Source: Gammaproteobacteria bacterium
Lineage (GTDB): Bacteria > Pseudomonadota > Gammaproteobacteria > Eutrophobiales > Eutrophobiaceae
Assembly: GCA_003250975.1 (NCBI GenBank)
Contig: QKIY01000028.1
Coordinates: 259,248-323,247, forward strand
DNA: 64,000 nt
Direction: 5' to 3'
Within the stretch, counting starts at the first letter, position 1, and each line of letters starts with the position of its first letter. The notes below the pieces were generated by a model that saw only the letters and a list, made by a program, of their open reading frames with translations, was not told the origin of the DNA and did not search any database. Positions 42,122-51,550 of this stretch are shown piece after piece. Both the position numbers and the translations under genes were made by a program.

Positions 42122-42615
42122 TCCGCAGTTTTTAATTCCAGTGCCAAGGGCTCTGGGCCGGAGAGTTTAACATGTTCATCCGGTTTTAGTGATAATCTTT
42201 TTCCTGTGACATCGGCCGCAACAGGCAATTCACGGCCACCCCGATCGATCAGTACCGCGAGGATAACCCGTTTGGGCCTGCCGTAATCAAAGATTTCATT
42301 CAGCGCGGCACGCACGGTCCTGCCGGTATGCAGGACATCATCGACCAGGATGATCTCCCGGTCCTCAATCTCAAGGGGCAGATTGGACGGCTTGACCCGC
42401 GGGTGCAGGCCGATCCGGCTGAAATCATCACGATAAAAGGTAATATTGAGTTGGCCCAGCAGTGTCTCAATCCCCATCAATTCATGCAGTCGCTCGGCGA
42501 TCCAGAAGCCGCCCGAATGGATGCCTATCATAATGGCATCAGGGCCAACCACCTCCCTGAGTTCACCGGACATAGCGGCAAGGCAGGCGTCAATATCAAT
42601 ATCCAGTTTCTTCAC
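42118..42615 (-). CDS. pyrR: PyrR bifunctional regulator / uracil phosphoribosyltransferase
   Basis: PyrR is a phosphoribosyltransferase-fold protein that regulates pyr genes in Gram-positives by RNA binding and has uracil phosphoribosyltransferase activity. The 165-residue protein shows the PRPP motif [20 protein letters not shown] and [14 protein letters not shown]. It overlaps pyrB by four bases. Only 35 bases separate it from ruvX, and no anti-terminator hairpin was seen there, so any regulatory role in this organism is not supported by a visible RNA target. Confidence 0.94.
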   Translation of the reverse strand: MKKLDIDIDACLAAMSGELREVVGPDAIMIGIHSGGFWIAERLHELMGIETLLGQLNITFYRDDFSRIGLHPRVKPSNLPLEIEDREIILVDDVLHTGRTVRAALNEIFDYGRPKRVILAVLIDRGGRELPVAADVTGKRLSLKPDEHVKLSGPEPLALELKTAE

Positions 42616-42650
42616 TTAATCCTGTCTCTCATGAAACATGTGCTGTGTAA

Positions 42651-43046
42651 TTATTTGTTCTCGGATAACCAGGTTTCCAGTATTGTCTGGGCCGCGATGG
42701 AGTCAAGTCTCTTGTCACCTTTTGTCCTAAGTCGCGCCTCAAAGGTTGAAAGCCGTTCATCCATACCGAAGACAGGCAGTTTGAAGCGCCCTTCAAGTTG
42801 CCGTGCAAACCTGGCGGCTGCAGCAGTAATTGCTTGCGAACCGCCATTCATATTTATCGGGATCCCCACGATCAGCGCATCGGGACGCCATTCCTTAATG
42901 AGCTGATTGATCCTCTGCCAGTCTGGCCGGTTTCTGTGACAGAGGACTATTTCAAGGGGAGTCGCTGTCCCGGTCAGGGCTTGGCCAACTGCTGTACCGA
43001 TCCGTTTACTGCCGTAGTCAAAACACAGCAGGGTTTTATATTTCAC
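42651..43046 (-). CDS. ruvX: RuvX/YqgF family putative Holliday junction resolvase
   Basis: YqgF is an RNase H-fold nuclease implicated in pre-16S rRNA 5' processing in E. coli and annotated as a Holliday junction resolvase. The 131-residue protein shows the catalytic start LLCFDYGSKRIGTAVGQ, IVGIPINMNGG, FGMDERLST and a final Asp in DSIAAQTILETWL. It overlaps yqgE by four bases and lies in the conserved gshB-yqgE-yqgF-pyrR order. Confidence 0.96.
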   Translation of the reverse strand: MKYKTLLCFDYGSKRIGTAVGQALTGTATPLEIVLCHRNRPDWQRINQLIKEWRPDALIVGIPINMNGGSQAITAAAARFARQLEGRFKLPVFGMDERLSTFEARLRTKGDKRLDSIAAQTILETWLSENK

Positions 43047-43603
43047 GCATGCCCGATGTTAGTTGATAATTTGCTCAGGTCGACCCCTGCTAAGGCGGCT
43101 GCTTCAGTCCAGCGATTTTCTATGGGTGTATTGAAAATTATACTGTTGTCAGCCGGCGCGCTCAGCCAAGCATTGTCCTGCATCTCTTTTTCAAGCTGGC
43201 CAGCGCCCCAACCCGCATAGCCCAGTGCGATCAGGGTCTTTTCAGGGCCCTTGCCTTCGGCAATGGCTGCCAGAATATCCCTAGAGGTGGCAATGCCGAT
43301 GTCACGGCTGATCTCGATGCAATGATCCCATTTTTGTATAGGATGGTGCAGTACAAAACCGCGATCGGTCTGGACCGGCCCTCCCTGGTAAACCGGCATC
43401 TGACCGATTTGCTGATCCTGGGTGCTCATCGACATTTGTTGCAGCACATCATCCAGCGAGAGTTCCAAGGGGCGATTGATGACAATACCCATGGCCCCGT
43501 CCTCATTATGTGCGCAGATGTAGGCGACTGAATGGTAAAAGTAGGGGTCTGCCAGACCAGGCATGGCAATCAAAAACTGGTTGGTAAGACACATTGATTG
43601 CAT
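43043..43603 (-). CDS. YqgE/AlgH family protein
   Basis: This 186-residue DUF179 protein has the typical N-terminus LTNQFLIAMPGLADPYFYHSVAYICAHNEDGAMGIVINRPL, GGPVQTDRGFVLH, and the C-terminal GYAGWGAGQLEKEM. The family is widespread next to yqgF, but its molecular function is unknown; the name AlgH came from an alginate regulation screen in Pseudomonas. It lies 73 bases after tonB, and its stop overlaps the ruvX start by four bases. Confidence 0.95.
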   Translation of the reverse strand: MQSMCLTNQFLIAMPGLADPYFYHSVAYICAHNEDGAMGIVINRPLELSLDDVLQQMSMSTQDQQIGQMPVYQGGPVQTDRGFVLHHPIQKWDHCIEISRDIGIATSRDILAAIAEGKGPEKTLIALGYAGWGAGQLEKEMQDNAWLSAPADNSIIFNTPIENRWTEAAALAGVDLSKLSTNIGHA

Positions 43604-43676
43604 AATTTATAAGTATCTAATCAATTTCCATGAACTACAAGTAAAGACTGTATGGAACTGGACAGGTTCCGCTTTT

Positions 43677-44678
43677 TTAACGGAAAAGATTATTGTCCAG
43701 AAACTGCCAGGTACGGGTGATATGCAGGATATCTGTTTCAGCCTTAATATTGTCGGGAAACGGTGCAAAGGGGGATGATAAATCAACAATACGGATGGCC
43801 GCATCATCTAGGATCTTCGATCCTGAAGAACGGCGAACATTTATCTGGTTAACACTGCCATCAGCGTTTAATGCCACATCCAGGATCAGACTGCCGGTTA
43901 ATTTGTTTTTGCGCGCAGAATCGGGGTAATTAAGATTACCCACTCGTTCAACTTTGGCGCGCCAGGCCTCCATGTAGGCAGCGTATTTATACTCACGCGT
44001 ACTTGCAGAGATAAATTTTCTTTTTGGGCGTTTTGCTTTTTCTTCAAGTTTGCGTTGAATCTCCGCACTTAGCGATGCAATCTTGAAACTGCTTGTCAGC
44101 AGGGCGGTGGCGCTTGGCAGCTCTTTTGTCTCCTCCTGCTCCTTTTGTGATTCTGTATCAGTCTTTGCGATCATATTTTTTTTGGTTTCTCGCGATTCCA
44201 GGGCAGTGACCTTTGAGGTTACCTTTTCAACTGCCATAAATTTTTCCGTATCCACAGGCACCTTCTTTTCTGCAGGGGTCGTTTCTGATGATTCGGACTT
44301 GTTCTTGTCAGGTGGTGGTGAGCTTGTTGACGGAGGTGTGGTGATCTCTGCACGCTGATCAGGGAAAGGAGCAGGCATCGGGGTTGCAGGACTCAGCTTT
44401 TCATCAGTATCACCGCCGCCTTCCAGATTTGCCTGGGCCAGGAAGTCTGCGTCCTCCGCCGCTTTGCTTTTTTCCTGTACCAGGATGATCTCCATGGTTT
44501 CATATTTTGGCTGAATGGATTCTTCACTCGAAAAGGTAACTCCCAGTATGACAATGCCATGGGCAATAATCGCAAGACATAGCGTCAGGCTGAATCGATC
44601 AACCGGCGTGATCTGTGGCTTGTTGGTTTTACTGGTTTGAACAGACATGCTGGTTGCGGCCACCCGGTTTTGTTTCAC
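43677..44678 (-). CDS. Energy transducer TonB (TonB3-like)
   Basis: TonB transmits proton-motive energy from ExbB/ExbD to outer-membrane receptors. The 333-residue protein has a cytosolic N-terminus and a membrane anchor at about 33-51 (LCLAIIAHGIVILGVTF, with the anchor His). A Pro/Ser/Lys/Glu-rich spacer follows (about 70-230), then a C-terminal TonB domain (YMEAWRAKVERVGNLNYP and LDVALNADGSVNQINVRRSSG). The start overlaps gshB by four bases. In Pseudomonas the gene at this locus is tonB3, which is needed for twitching motility. No exbB/exbD is adjacent. The spacer is Lys/Glu/Ser-rich rather than built of clean Pro-Lys repeats. Confidence 0.88.
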   Translation of the reverse strand: MKQNRVAATSMSVQTSKTNKPQITPVDRFSLTLCLAIIAHGIVILGVTFSSEESIQPKYETMEIILVQEKSKAAEDADFLAQANLEGGGDTDEKLSPATPMPAPFPDQRAEITTPPSTSSPPPDKNKSESSETTPAEKKVPVDTEKFMAVEKVTSKVTALESRETKKNMIAKTDTESQKEQEETKELPSATALLTSSFKIASLSAEIQRKLEEKAKRPKRKFISASTREYKYAAYMEAWRAKVERVGNLNYPDSARKNKLTGSLILDVALNADGSVNQINVRRSSGSKILDDAAIRIVDLSSPFAPFPDNIKAETDILHITRTWQFLDNNLFR

Positions 44679-45622
44679 GAAGACGCATAGTCTTTTTCAA
44701 TCGCCAACATCAGGTCTCTGGCTATATTGAGTGAATAGATTTTATCAAGTTCCCTGATGCAGGTGGGACTGGTGATGTTAATCTCCGTCAGGTAGTTTCC
44801 GATAACATCAAGACCGACGAAGGCCAACCCGTTTTCACGTAAAGTTGGGGCAACACCCTGACAAATCTCACGGTCCCTGCTGTTCAACTCAACGCCTTTA
44901 CTGGTTCCACCTGCCGCAAGGTTGCCGCGGTTTTCGCCGTAAACGGGGATCCGGGCGAGCGCATAGGGTACGGGATCGCCATTGATCAACAGTATCCGTT
45001 TATCACCATCACTGATTTCTGGTATGAATCTCTGGGCCATGATGAAGCGGCTGCCATGCAAGGTTAATGTCTCGATGATGACGTTAATATTAGTATCATT
45101 TTTCCTGGCCCTGAAGATTGAGGCGCCACCCATGCCGTGCAATGGTTTCAGGATCGTATCCTCATGAGTATCGACAAATTCTCGCAACTGAACGGGGTCG
45201 CTGCTAACAAGCGTAGGTGCAATAAATTCCGGAAAGTAGTTTATAAAGAGTTTTTCATTAAAGTCCCTGAGGGCGGCAGGGTCGTTAACAACGTAGACAC
45301 CTTCCTCCTGCGCCAGCTCCAGAATCTGGGTAATGTAAATATATTGCATATCTACGGGAGGGTCCTTGCGCATCAGGATGATATCCAGCTCCGCAAGAGG
45401 CCAGGGTGTCCGATCGCCCTGTCTAAACCAGTTAGACGGATCATCCTTGACGGACAGTTTGCTCATGCGTCCCCAGGCTTCGCCATCCTGGATAAAGAGG
45501 TCAGCCGCTTCCATGTAATAGTTTTCCCAGCCAAGGGACTGGGATGCCAGCAACATGGCGAAGGAACTGTCCTTCCGGATATTGATATCCCGGATAGGAT
45601 CCATAAGGATGCCCAGCTTCAT
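44675..45622 (-). CDS. gshB: Glutathione synthetase
   Basis: GshB adds glycine to gamma-glutamylcysteine in an ATP-grasp reaction. The 315-residue protein shows the N-terminal LGILMDPIRDINIRKDSSFAML, LMRKDPPVDMQYIY, LKPLHGMGGASIFR, and the C-terminal LAFVGLDVIGNYLTEINITSPT that binds Mg-ATP. The length matches the E. coli enzyme. It is the first gene of the run gshB-tonB-yqgE-ruvX-pyrR-pyrB-pyrC' and diverges from hemC. The glutathione made here is a substrate of the periplasmic Ggt encoded at 9.4-11 kb. Confidence 0.97.
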   Translation of the reverse strand: MKLGILMDPIRDINIRKDSSFAMLLASQSLGWENYYMEAADLFIQDGEAWGRMSKLSVKDDPSNWFRQGDRTPWPLAELDIILMRKDPPVDMQYIYITQILELAQEEGVYVVNDPAALRDFNEKLFINYFPEFIAPTLVSSDPVQLREFVDTHEDTILKPLHGMGGASIFRARKNDTNINVIIETLTLHGSRFIMAQRFIPEISDGDKRILLINGDPVPYALARIPVYGENRGNLAAGGTSKGVELNSRDREICQGVAPTLRENGLAFVGLDVIGNYLTEINITSPTCIRELDKIYSLNIARDLMLAIEKDYASS

Positions 45623-45726
45623 TTTATCGCCTGATCGCGTTGAAATTGCATGAATTCATACGTGCAGATATCTGTCCTGGCAGTTAAGATCAGAAAGATA
45701 ATGTTGACTACTATACCACTCAATTC

Positions 45727-46656
45727 ATGTCTATAAACCGTATACGCATCACGACACGCGAAAGTCCGTTGGCTCTCTGGCAGGCTAAACATGTCCGCAA
45801 TGAACTTATCAAGCACCATCCAGAGCTTGCCGTTGAATTGATCGGGATCACCACCCAGGGCGATATTATACTTGATAAGCCACTTGTAGATGTCGGAGGC
45901 AAGGGCCTGTTCATTAAGGAGCTTGAACAGGTCATCCTGGAAGACAGGGCGGACATCGCGGTACACTCTATGAAAGATGTAACTGTTGATTTTCCGCCCG
46001 GTCTGGCGTTGCCGGTAATCATGCGGCGGACTGACCCCAGAGATGTGCTGATTTCGAATGCCTATTCCACCGTAGATGAACTGCCGGATGGGGCTGTTGT
46101 CGGGACATCAAGCCTGCGCCGCCAATGTCAGTTGAAGGCCTACCGCCCGGATCTGCAGGTCGCGAACCTGCGCGGCAATGTCGGAACCCGGCTGCGCAAG
46201 CTGGATGAAGGGCAGTATGATGCCATTGTGCTTGCATCCGCAGGCGTGACCCGGCTTGGCCTCAGCGACCGCATCAGGCAATACCTGCCACTGGATATCA
46301 TGTTACCCGCGGTGGGGCAGGGTGCCATAGGAATTGAAACACGGGAGGACGACGGGGCGGTTATTGAACTTATCAAACCGCTTTCTGATCACGAGACAAC
46401 ACTGCAGTTGAGAGCGGAGCGGGCATTCAGCAAGAAACTCTTTGGCGGCTGTCACCTTCCTATCGCAGCGCATACTACAGTGGAAGGTGAGAATCTGATA
46501 ATGCGTGGTATGGTCGGGCAACTGGATGGTAAAAAGGTGGTTGCCGATCTTGCCAGTGGACCCGTGAGCGAACCAGAGAGTGTGGGCGAGGGACTTGCCG
46601 ACAAGCTTTTAGGGCAAGGTGCCGACGCGATACTGCGAGAGTTACTCGATGAGTGA
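45727..46656 (+). CDS. hemC: Porphobilinogen deaminase
   Basis: HemC polymerises four porphobilinogens into hydroxymethylbilane for heme. The 309-residue protein shows RIRITTRESPLALWQA, VHSMKDV, GTSSLRRQCQLKAYRPDL and the dipyrromethane cofactor cysteine in FGGCHLPIAAH (Cys242). It starts the hemC-hemD-hemX-hemY unit. The 104-base region between gshB and hemC is AT-rich and must hold divergent promoters, but I could not assign boxes with confidence. Confidence 0.97.
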   Translation: MSINRIRITTRESPLALWQAKHVRNELIKHHPELAVELIGITTQGDIILDKPLVDVGGKGLFIKELEQVILEDRADIAVHSMKDVTVDFPPGLALPVIMRRTDPRDVLISNAYSTVDELPDGAVVGTSSLRRQCQLKAYRPDLQVANLRGNVGTRLRKLDEGQYDAIVLASAGVTRLGLSDRIRQYLPLDIMLPAVGQGAIGIETREDDGAVIELIKPLSDHETTLQLRAERAFSKKLFGGCHLPIAAHTTVEGENLIMRGMVGQLDGKKVVADLASGPVSEPESVGEGLADKLLGQGADAILRELLDE

Positions 46657-47437
46657 TGAACTGCGGGGTAAAAAAATACTGGTGACCCGTCCGCTGCACC
46701 AGGCTGAACCCCTCTGCCATATGATCGAGCAGGCCAGCGGTACAGCCATCCGCCTGCCCATGCTGGAAATCCAGCCTGCTAAACCAGACCCCGAAATTGA
46801 GCGGAAGTTATCTGAAATCCCACGCTGCGACGCAGTTGTCTTTGTCAGCCGGAATGCGGTTAACTCAGCGCGAAAGCTGCTTGGGGATGACCTCGGTTGT
46901 ATCAGGGACAAAACAGTTTTTGCTGTCGGCCGTTCAACGGCCGATGCATTGAAGGCGGTGGGAGTGGATGAGGTCATTTATCCCGTTGAAGGATCCGATA
47001 GTGAATCATTGCTGGCATTACCCCTCCTGCAAGCCCCCAATGTCAGGAATAAAAAGATAGTGATTATTCGGGGTCAGGGTGGTCGTGAAATGCTGGCTGA
47101 AAGCCTTAGACAACGGGGGGCCAAGGTGGAGTATGTCGAAGTTTATCGCCGTGTGCCGACAGTTTATGATCGAGAAACGCTGGCCAGACTCTGGCATGAA
47201 CAAAGACCGGACCTGATTGTGATAAGCAGCGGGGAAGGTCTGCAAAACCTTTTTGATATGGTAACCTCAGAATGGAAACAGGAGCTGATAACTACTCCCC
47301 TAGTGGTGCTGGGAAGGCGCATGGCTGAACAGGCGGAGAGCATCGGATTTACAGGCGGGATGGTATTAGCCGATGAAGCCAGCGATGAAGGTTTGATGAA
47401 GGCAATCAGGCGAAGCATTGGAGTGGAAAAGACATGA
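46649..47437 (+). CDS. hemD: Uroporphyrinogen-III synthase
   Basis: HemD cyclises hydroxymethylbilane to uroporphyrinogen III. The 262-residue protein has the two-lobed, poorly conserved HemD fold. Recognisable segments are KKILVTRPLHQAEPL, VFVSRNAVNSA, VEVYRRVPTVYDRE and LIVISSGEGLQNLFDMV. I chose ATG 46649, overlapping hemC by eight bases. The in-frame start at 46619 would overlap more and shows no family similarity in the extra residues. It overlaps hemX by four bases. Confidence 0.93.
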   Translation: MSDELRGKKILVTRPLHQAEPLCHMIEQASGTAIRLPMLEIQPAKPDPEIERKLSEIPRCDAVVFVSRNAVNSARKLLGDDLGCIRDKTVFAVGRSTADALKAVGVDEVIYPVEGSDSESLLALPLLQAPNVRNKKIVIIRGQGGREMLAESLRQRGAKVEYVEVYRRVPTVYDRETLARLWHEQRPDLIVISSGEGLQNLFDMVTSEWKQELITTPLVVLGRRMAEQAESIGFTGGMVLADEASDEGLMKAIRRSIGVEKT

Positions 47438-48537
47438 CAGATGACAAGTCAGAAAATAACAGCGACGCAGGACCACAGGGTAAGCTTGTCAAGATAGAAG
47501 ACAGTCAACCTGCTGTAGACACCCGGAGGTTTCGTCAGGTCTTCATAGTGGTTGCTGTGCTGTTTCTTATTTTACTTGCTGTGCTTGCAGCATCATCCTG
47601 GTTTTTGTATCAACAAATACAGTCCGTTTCACGCTCAACCAGCAACACTGCTGAAAACACCAAGGCAATTGATCTGACATTAGATAAAAAATTCGGTCAG
47701 TTGAATTCAGATCTTGGACAATTACGCATACAACAGCAGGACCAATCGGATTCACTTACAGCACTGTATCGACGTTTCCCGAAAGATACCGAGGGCTGGG
47801 CATTATCAGAGGTGGAATATCTTCTGGTTATCGCGAGCCATCGCCTGCTACTGGAAAAGGACATTACGACTGCGTTGTCTGCAATGGAACTTGCGGATCT
47901 CAGGTTAAGGGACCTGGGTGATCCTGCCCTGATACCGGTGAGAGAACAATTAATGGCGGACATGAATACATTGCGAGCAGTGGAGAGGGTGGATATTAGT
48001 GGCCTGGCCATTTATCTTGCCGATCTCATTGATCGTTCCGGGGCCTTGCCGTTGAAGAGTGCGGGAGGAGAGGTTGTCGGTGGAACAACAGAAGATTTTC
48101 AGGCGGAACAGGACGCAACTGAACGCAGCTGGCGTGATCTGCCAGCCACTATCTGGAAGGAACTAAAGAGCCTAGTGGTTATCAAGCATTCCGGCGAAAC
48201 GCGCCGTGCTCTTCTGCTGCCGGATCAGGAATATTTTCTCTATCAGAACCTGCGCCTTGAATTGGAGAATGCGCGGTTGGCAGTATTACATCGCGATACG
48301 GAAAACCTGCGTGTCTCCATCAGTCTTTTGATGGACTGGCTTGGTGAATATTTTGACAATGAAAACACTGCGGTAATTAATGTCATGGATACACTGGAAA
48401 AAATGTCCGCTCTCCAACTCGATTCGGAGATCCCTGACATTAGTTCTTCATTGGAAACTCTCCGGGCCTTTATGCATGAGAAAGAGTTATCGATCGTTCA
48501 GCCGGATAGAATGAATAATGGAGCTGGTTCCAGGTGA
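47434..48537 (+). CDS. hemX: HemX-like membrane protein
   Basis: This 367-residue protein is of the HemX type encoded in the hemCDXY operon. The N-terminus is polar (about 30 residues), followed by one membrane helix (FIVVAVLFLILLAVLAASSWFLY), a short coiled coil (ENTKAIDLTLDKKFGQLNSDLGQLRIQQQDQ), and a helical domain with WALSEVEYLLVIASHRLLLEKD. The name comes from an old assignment as uroporphyrinogen methyltransferase, but there is no methyltransferase motif; the role is unknown. It overlaps hemD by four bases and hemY by four bases. Confidence 0.9.
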   Translation: MTDDKSENNSDAGPQGKLVKIEDSQPAVDTRRFRQVFIVVAVLFLILLAVLAASSWFLYQQIQSVSRSTSNTAENTKAIDLTLDKKFGQLNSDLGQLRIQQQDQSDSLTALYRRFPKDTEGWALSEVEYLLVIASHRLLLEKDITTALSAMELADLRLRDLGDPALIPVREQLMADMNTLRAVERVDISGLAIYLADLIDRSGALPLKSAGGEVVGGTTEDFQAEQDATERSWRDLPATIWKELKSLVVIKHSGETRRALLLPDQEYFLYQNLRLELENARLAVLHRDTENLRVSISLLMDWLGEYFDNENTAVINVMDTLEKMSALQLDSEIPDISSSLETLRAFMHEKELSIVQPDRMNNGAGSR

Positions 48538-49760
48538 GAGCGCTCTTCGTATTTTTAATCGCTCTCGCAATAGCCGCTGTGATAGGCGCCTTTGCTGTCA
48601 ATGATAGGGGAACTATTCTGATCACATTCTCTGACTGGACTATACAGACATCCCTAATCCTGTTTCTTTCTTCAGTCGTTCTGTTTTTCATCACTGCATA
48701 TATTCTTGTCCGCAGTTTGTTGAGGGTATGGGATATGCCGTCAAGCCTCAGGCGCTGGCGTAAGCAAAGACAACGACGCTTATCCGAGAAATATCTTAGC
48801 AGGGGACTGGTAGCACTGGTAGAGGGTAACTGGAAGACGGCAGAAACCGATCTTGTGAAAGGCGCGCGTTATTCAAAGACCCCATTGATCAATTTCCTCT
48901 GTGCAGCCCGTGCCGCGCAGAGAGAGGGGCGAATAGAAAAACGGGATCAATATATCAAGCTTGCATATTCCAGGGACCCGGAATCACAGATTGCGATTGG
49001 ATTGACCCAGGCAGAATTACAAATCAACGAACATCAGACCGAGCTGGCATTGGCAACCTTGATTAACTTGAACGAACAGCATCCTGATAATGCTCGTATA
49101 AAACTGATGCTGCTGAGGACTTATACAGAACTTGAGTCATGGAATGATGTATTGTCAATTCTGCCGGGCCTCGAGAAATCCCGTCTCCTCCCCAGGGAAA
49201 ATATAGTGGCCACCCAGTTGAAGGCCTATGCAGGCCTGATGAAAAAGGCTGGTGAGAAATCAAACCAGGAAAAACTGGACGCTGTCTGGAAGAGTATCCC
49301 CCGAAAACTGCGCGGCGAACTGCATCTCCTTGAGGTTTATACGACAGAAAAATTAAAATTTGATAATACAGAGGAGTGTGAACTCCTTATAAAAAAGGCA
49401 TTAAAAGCGAAATGGGATCGGAACATCCTGCGTCTTTATGGCCTGGTGAAGGGAAAAGATCCGGCAAAACAGCTGGCGTTTGCCGAAAGCCTTTATACTG
49501 GCCATGCGCGCGACCCTGTCCTCTTACTTACACTGGGGAGATTGTGTATACGTAACTCGCTCTGGGGCAAGGCTGCTACTTATCTCAAGAACAGTATTCA
49601 AATAGAACCTATGCCAGAAACCTATAGGGAATTTGCACGCCTACTGGAACAGCAGGGAGACTATGCTGCCGCCTCAAGTTACTATCAGCATGGGCTGGTG
49701 TTGGCAACCTCGGTCAAGCCTCATGATCCCAGCAGTCTGTTGGAACAGTCTGACAAGTAG
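48534..49760 (+). CDS. hemY: HemY-type TPR protein
   Basis: This 408-residue inner-membrane protein has two N-terminal membrane helices (about 1-20 and 40-60) and a cytosolic tetratricopeptide-repeat region (HQTELALATLINLNEQHPDNARIKLMLLRTY and WGKAATYLKNSIQIEP). The start is GTG, overlapping the hemX stop (GTGA). Proteobacterial HemY of this type is not the Gram-positive HemY oxidase; it has been linked to late heme synthesis, possibly as a scaffold, but no reaction is assigned. It converges on the reductase gene with a 19-base gap. Confidence 0.9.
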   Translation: MRALFVFLIALAIAAVIGAFAVNDRGTILITFSDWTIQTSLILFLSSVVLFFITAYILVRSLLRVWDMPSSLRRWRKQRQRRLSEKYLSRGLVALVEGNWKTAETDLVKGARYSKTPLINFLCAARAAQREGRIEKRDQYIKLAYSRDPESQIAIGLTQAELQINEHQTELALATLINLNEQHPDNARIKLMLLRTYTELESWNDVLSILPGLEKSRLLPRENIVATQLKAYAGLMKKAGEKSNQEKLDAVWKSIPRKLRGELHLLEVYTTEKLKFDNTEECELLIKKALKAKWDRNILRLYGLVKGKDPAKQLAFAESLYTGHARDPVLLLTLGRLCIRNSLWGKAATYLKNSIQIEPMPETYREFARLLEQQGDYAAASSYYQHGLVLATSVKPHDPSSLLEQSDK

Positions 49761-49779
49761 GATTTTTTCACCGAGTAGC

Positions 49780-50808
49780 TCAGGATGTACTGTTGGATTT
49801 TGCTGCAAACTCAAATGAGTCGGAGTAAATGTACTCTGCAGATAATCCCCGTTCGGTAAAACTATCAACCACGGCATGGACCATCGGCGGCGGTCCGCAG
49901 GCGTACACTTCAAAACCGGACAAGTCTTCAAAATCCTCAAGCACTGCCTCATGCACAAGACCGGTACGCCCCTGCCATTGATCATCTTCATGTGGCTCAG
50001 ACAGCACAGGTATGTAATGAAGTCTTTCCATCTCCTTGTCCCAGAACATCGCCAGGTCATGTAGGTAAAGGTCTTCTTTTGACCTTGCTCCCCAGTAAAA
50101 ATGAATTTCCCGGTCAAGCGCCTTGTGGCGTGCACTTTCTATGATACTTTTGACCGGGGCAAAACCTGTACCTCCGGCGACCATGATAATGGGGCGATCA
50201 GAATCCTCTCTCAGAAAGAAACTGCCTAGTGGCCCTTCAATCCGTAGCAATGATTTTTCCTTAAGCTTGTTGAATGCGTATTCGGAAAATACGCCACCCT
50301 CGTAATGTCGGACATGAAGCTCAAGATGTTCATCATCGTGAGGAGGATTGGCCAGAGAAAATGACCTGTGTTTGCCATTTAGCATGAGGATATCAATATA
50401 TTGTCCGGCCAGGAACTGAAGACGCTCGGTCGAAGGCAACTTGAGAAAGAGCCGGAGTACATCATGGTTCAGTTTTTCTATTTTATCCACACGGCAGGGT
50501 AATTTTCGCACGCTCAAATCACCAATGGCATCTATCTGCCGGGTTTCGATGCGGATATCAGTCAACGGCTTCGCCTGACAAAATAATGCGTAGCCATTTG
50601 ATTTTTCCTCATCGTTAATTCCGGTTAACGGCACGTTGGTATATTCGATACGGCCTTCCAGCAGCTTGCCCTTGCATGAGCCGCACGAGCCATTCCGGCA
50701 CCCGTAGGGAAGGCCTATACCTTCACGCAGTGCAGCCGCCAGCACGGTTTCATTTTTTTCTGCAATAAATGTTGTTTCGGATGGTTCAATGGTGATCTTG
50801 AAGCTCAT
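49780..50808 (-). CDS. 2Fe-2S / flavin NAD(P)H oxidoreductase
   Basis: This 342-residue reductase has a plant-type [2Fe-2S] ferredoxin domain at the N-terminus (cysteines in CRNGSCGSCKGKLLEG, with a fourth in LFCQAKP). A ferredoxin-NADP reductase FAD domain follows (HRSFSLANPP), then an NAD-binding domain (MVAGGTGFAPVKSI and VYACGPPPMVHAV). This layout matches the group annotated as CDP-6-deoxy-delta-3,4-glucoseen reductase and the electron-transfer components of oxygenases. No sugar-dehydratase or oxygenase gene is next to it, so the electron acceptor is unknown. It lies 38 bases downstream of the ParA gene on the same strand. Confidence 0.85.
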   Translation of the reverse strand: MSFKITIEPSETTFIAEKNETVLAAALREGIGLPYGCRNGSCGSCKGKLLEGRIEYTNVPLTGINDEEKSNGYALFCQAKPLTDIRIETRQIDAIGDLSVRKLPCRVDKIEKLNHDVLRLFLKLPSTERLQFLAGQYIDILMLNGKHRSFSLANPPHDDEHLELHVRHYEGGVFSEYAFNKLKEKSLLRIEGPLGSFFLREDSDRPIIMVAGGTGFAPVKSIIESARHKALDREIHFYWGARSKEDLYLHDLAMFWDKEMERLHYIPVLSEPHEDDQWQGRTGLVHEAVLEDFEDLSGFEVYACGPPPMVHAVVDSFTERGLSAEYIYSDSFEFAAKSNSTS

Positions 50809-50846
50809 GAATCTTCCGGTGTGTTAAAAAAATCTGTGAATAATAA

Positions 50847-51515
50847 TCAGGAATGGCTCGAATGGGGGATGCTCCCGGGTCCGCTCAGCCAACGCAACAA
50901 GGGTTTCCACTGCTCCCGGTCATAATAAGATTTTGATGGCGCCAGTTCAAAAATAGTTCTGCCCATTTCTGCGGCATGGACATAATTCTGACTGGCCCGT
51001 AGCATCGTCATATAGGGTATCTTAGATCCGTTCGGCAGTGTCAGGGTCTGCAGGTAATACTCCAGTTTAGCAGCAGACAGAGTGTCTTCACGCACCCTGT
51101 TGGCGACGCTCGCAAGTTTTACCTTTCGATTTATCTGTTTCCGGTGTGATACAAGTTCGCGCAGAAAACGCTCAGCCGCACGTACATCGATAGCAGACGG
51201 CAGCACCGGCAAAACCACCGTTTGTGCTGCACGCGTGATATTGACCAGTTTTTCATCATGTATTGCCGCAGGAGAATCAATGATCAAAATCTCTGTATTG
51301 CGGTTGATCAAGAGCTCATTCCCGTTCAACTCGGCCGGTTCGATCTTTGCCAGGCCGTCGGGGCGAATTGCCAGCCAGTCGGCGCTACTGCCCTGGGGGT
51401 CGCAGTCTGCAAGTGACACACACTTCCCCCGCTGTGCAAACCAGCCAGCGATATTCGTTGCCAATGTAGTCTTGCCGCAACCGCCCTTGGGGTTCAATAC
51501 CAGTATTGTTCTCAT
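50847..51515 (-). CDS. Orphan ParA-family ATPase
   Basis: This 222-residue ParA/MinD-type ATPase has the deviant Walker A motif KGGCGKTT (residues 10-17), the Walker A' motif LADCDPQGSSADW, and Walker B LIIDSPAA. A basic region suitable for nonspecific DNA binding lies near HRKQINRKVKLAS. No ParB-like partner is adjacent. It lies 35 bases downstream of phosphoribulokinase on the same strand. Small ParA ATPases of this kind position cellular cargo on the nucleoid, including carboxysomes (McdA), so a link to CO2 fixation is possible, but no carboxysome or McdB gene is visible. Confidence 0.85.
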   Translation of the reverse strand: MRTILVLNPKGGCGKTTLATNIAGWFAQRGKCVSLADCDPQGSSADWLAIRPDGLAKIEPAELNGNELLINRNTEILIIDSPAAIHDEKLVNITRAAQTVVLPVLPSAIDVRAAERFLRELVSHRKQINRKVKLASVANRVREDTLSAAKLEYYLQTLTLPNGSKIPYMTMLRASQNYVHAAEMGRTIFELAPSKSYYDREQWKPLLRWLSGPGSIPHSSHS

Positions 51516-51550
51516 GGTGCCTTACAGTCTAACGGCTTTGTCTTTAAGAC

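Noticed and set aside
43654..43678. Hairpin GGAAC/GTTCC followed by six T on the plus strand between yqgE and tonB
   Set aside because: The T-run is on the plus strand, where no gene is transcribed; on the minus strand, where yqgE and tonB are read, no T-tract follows. It is probably fortuitous.
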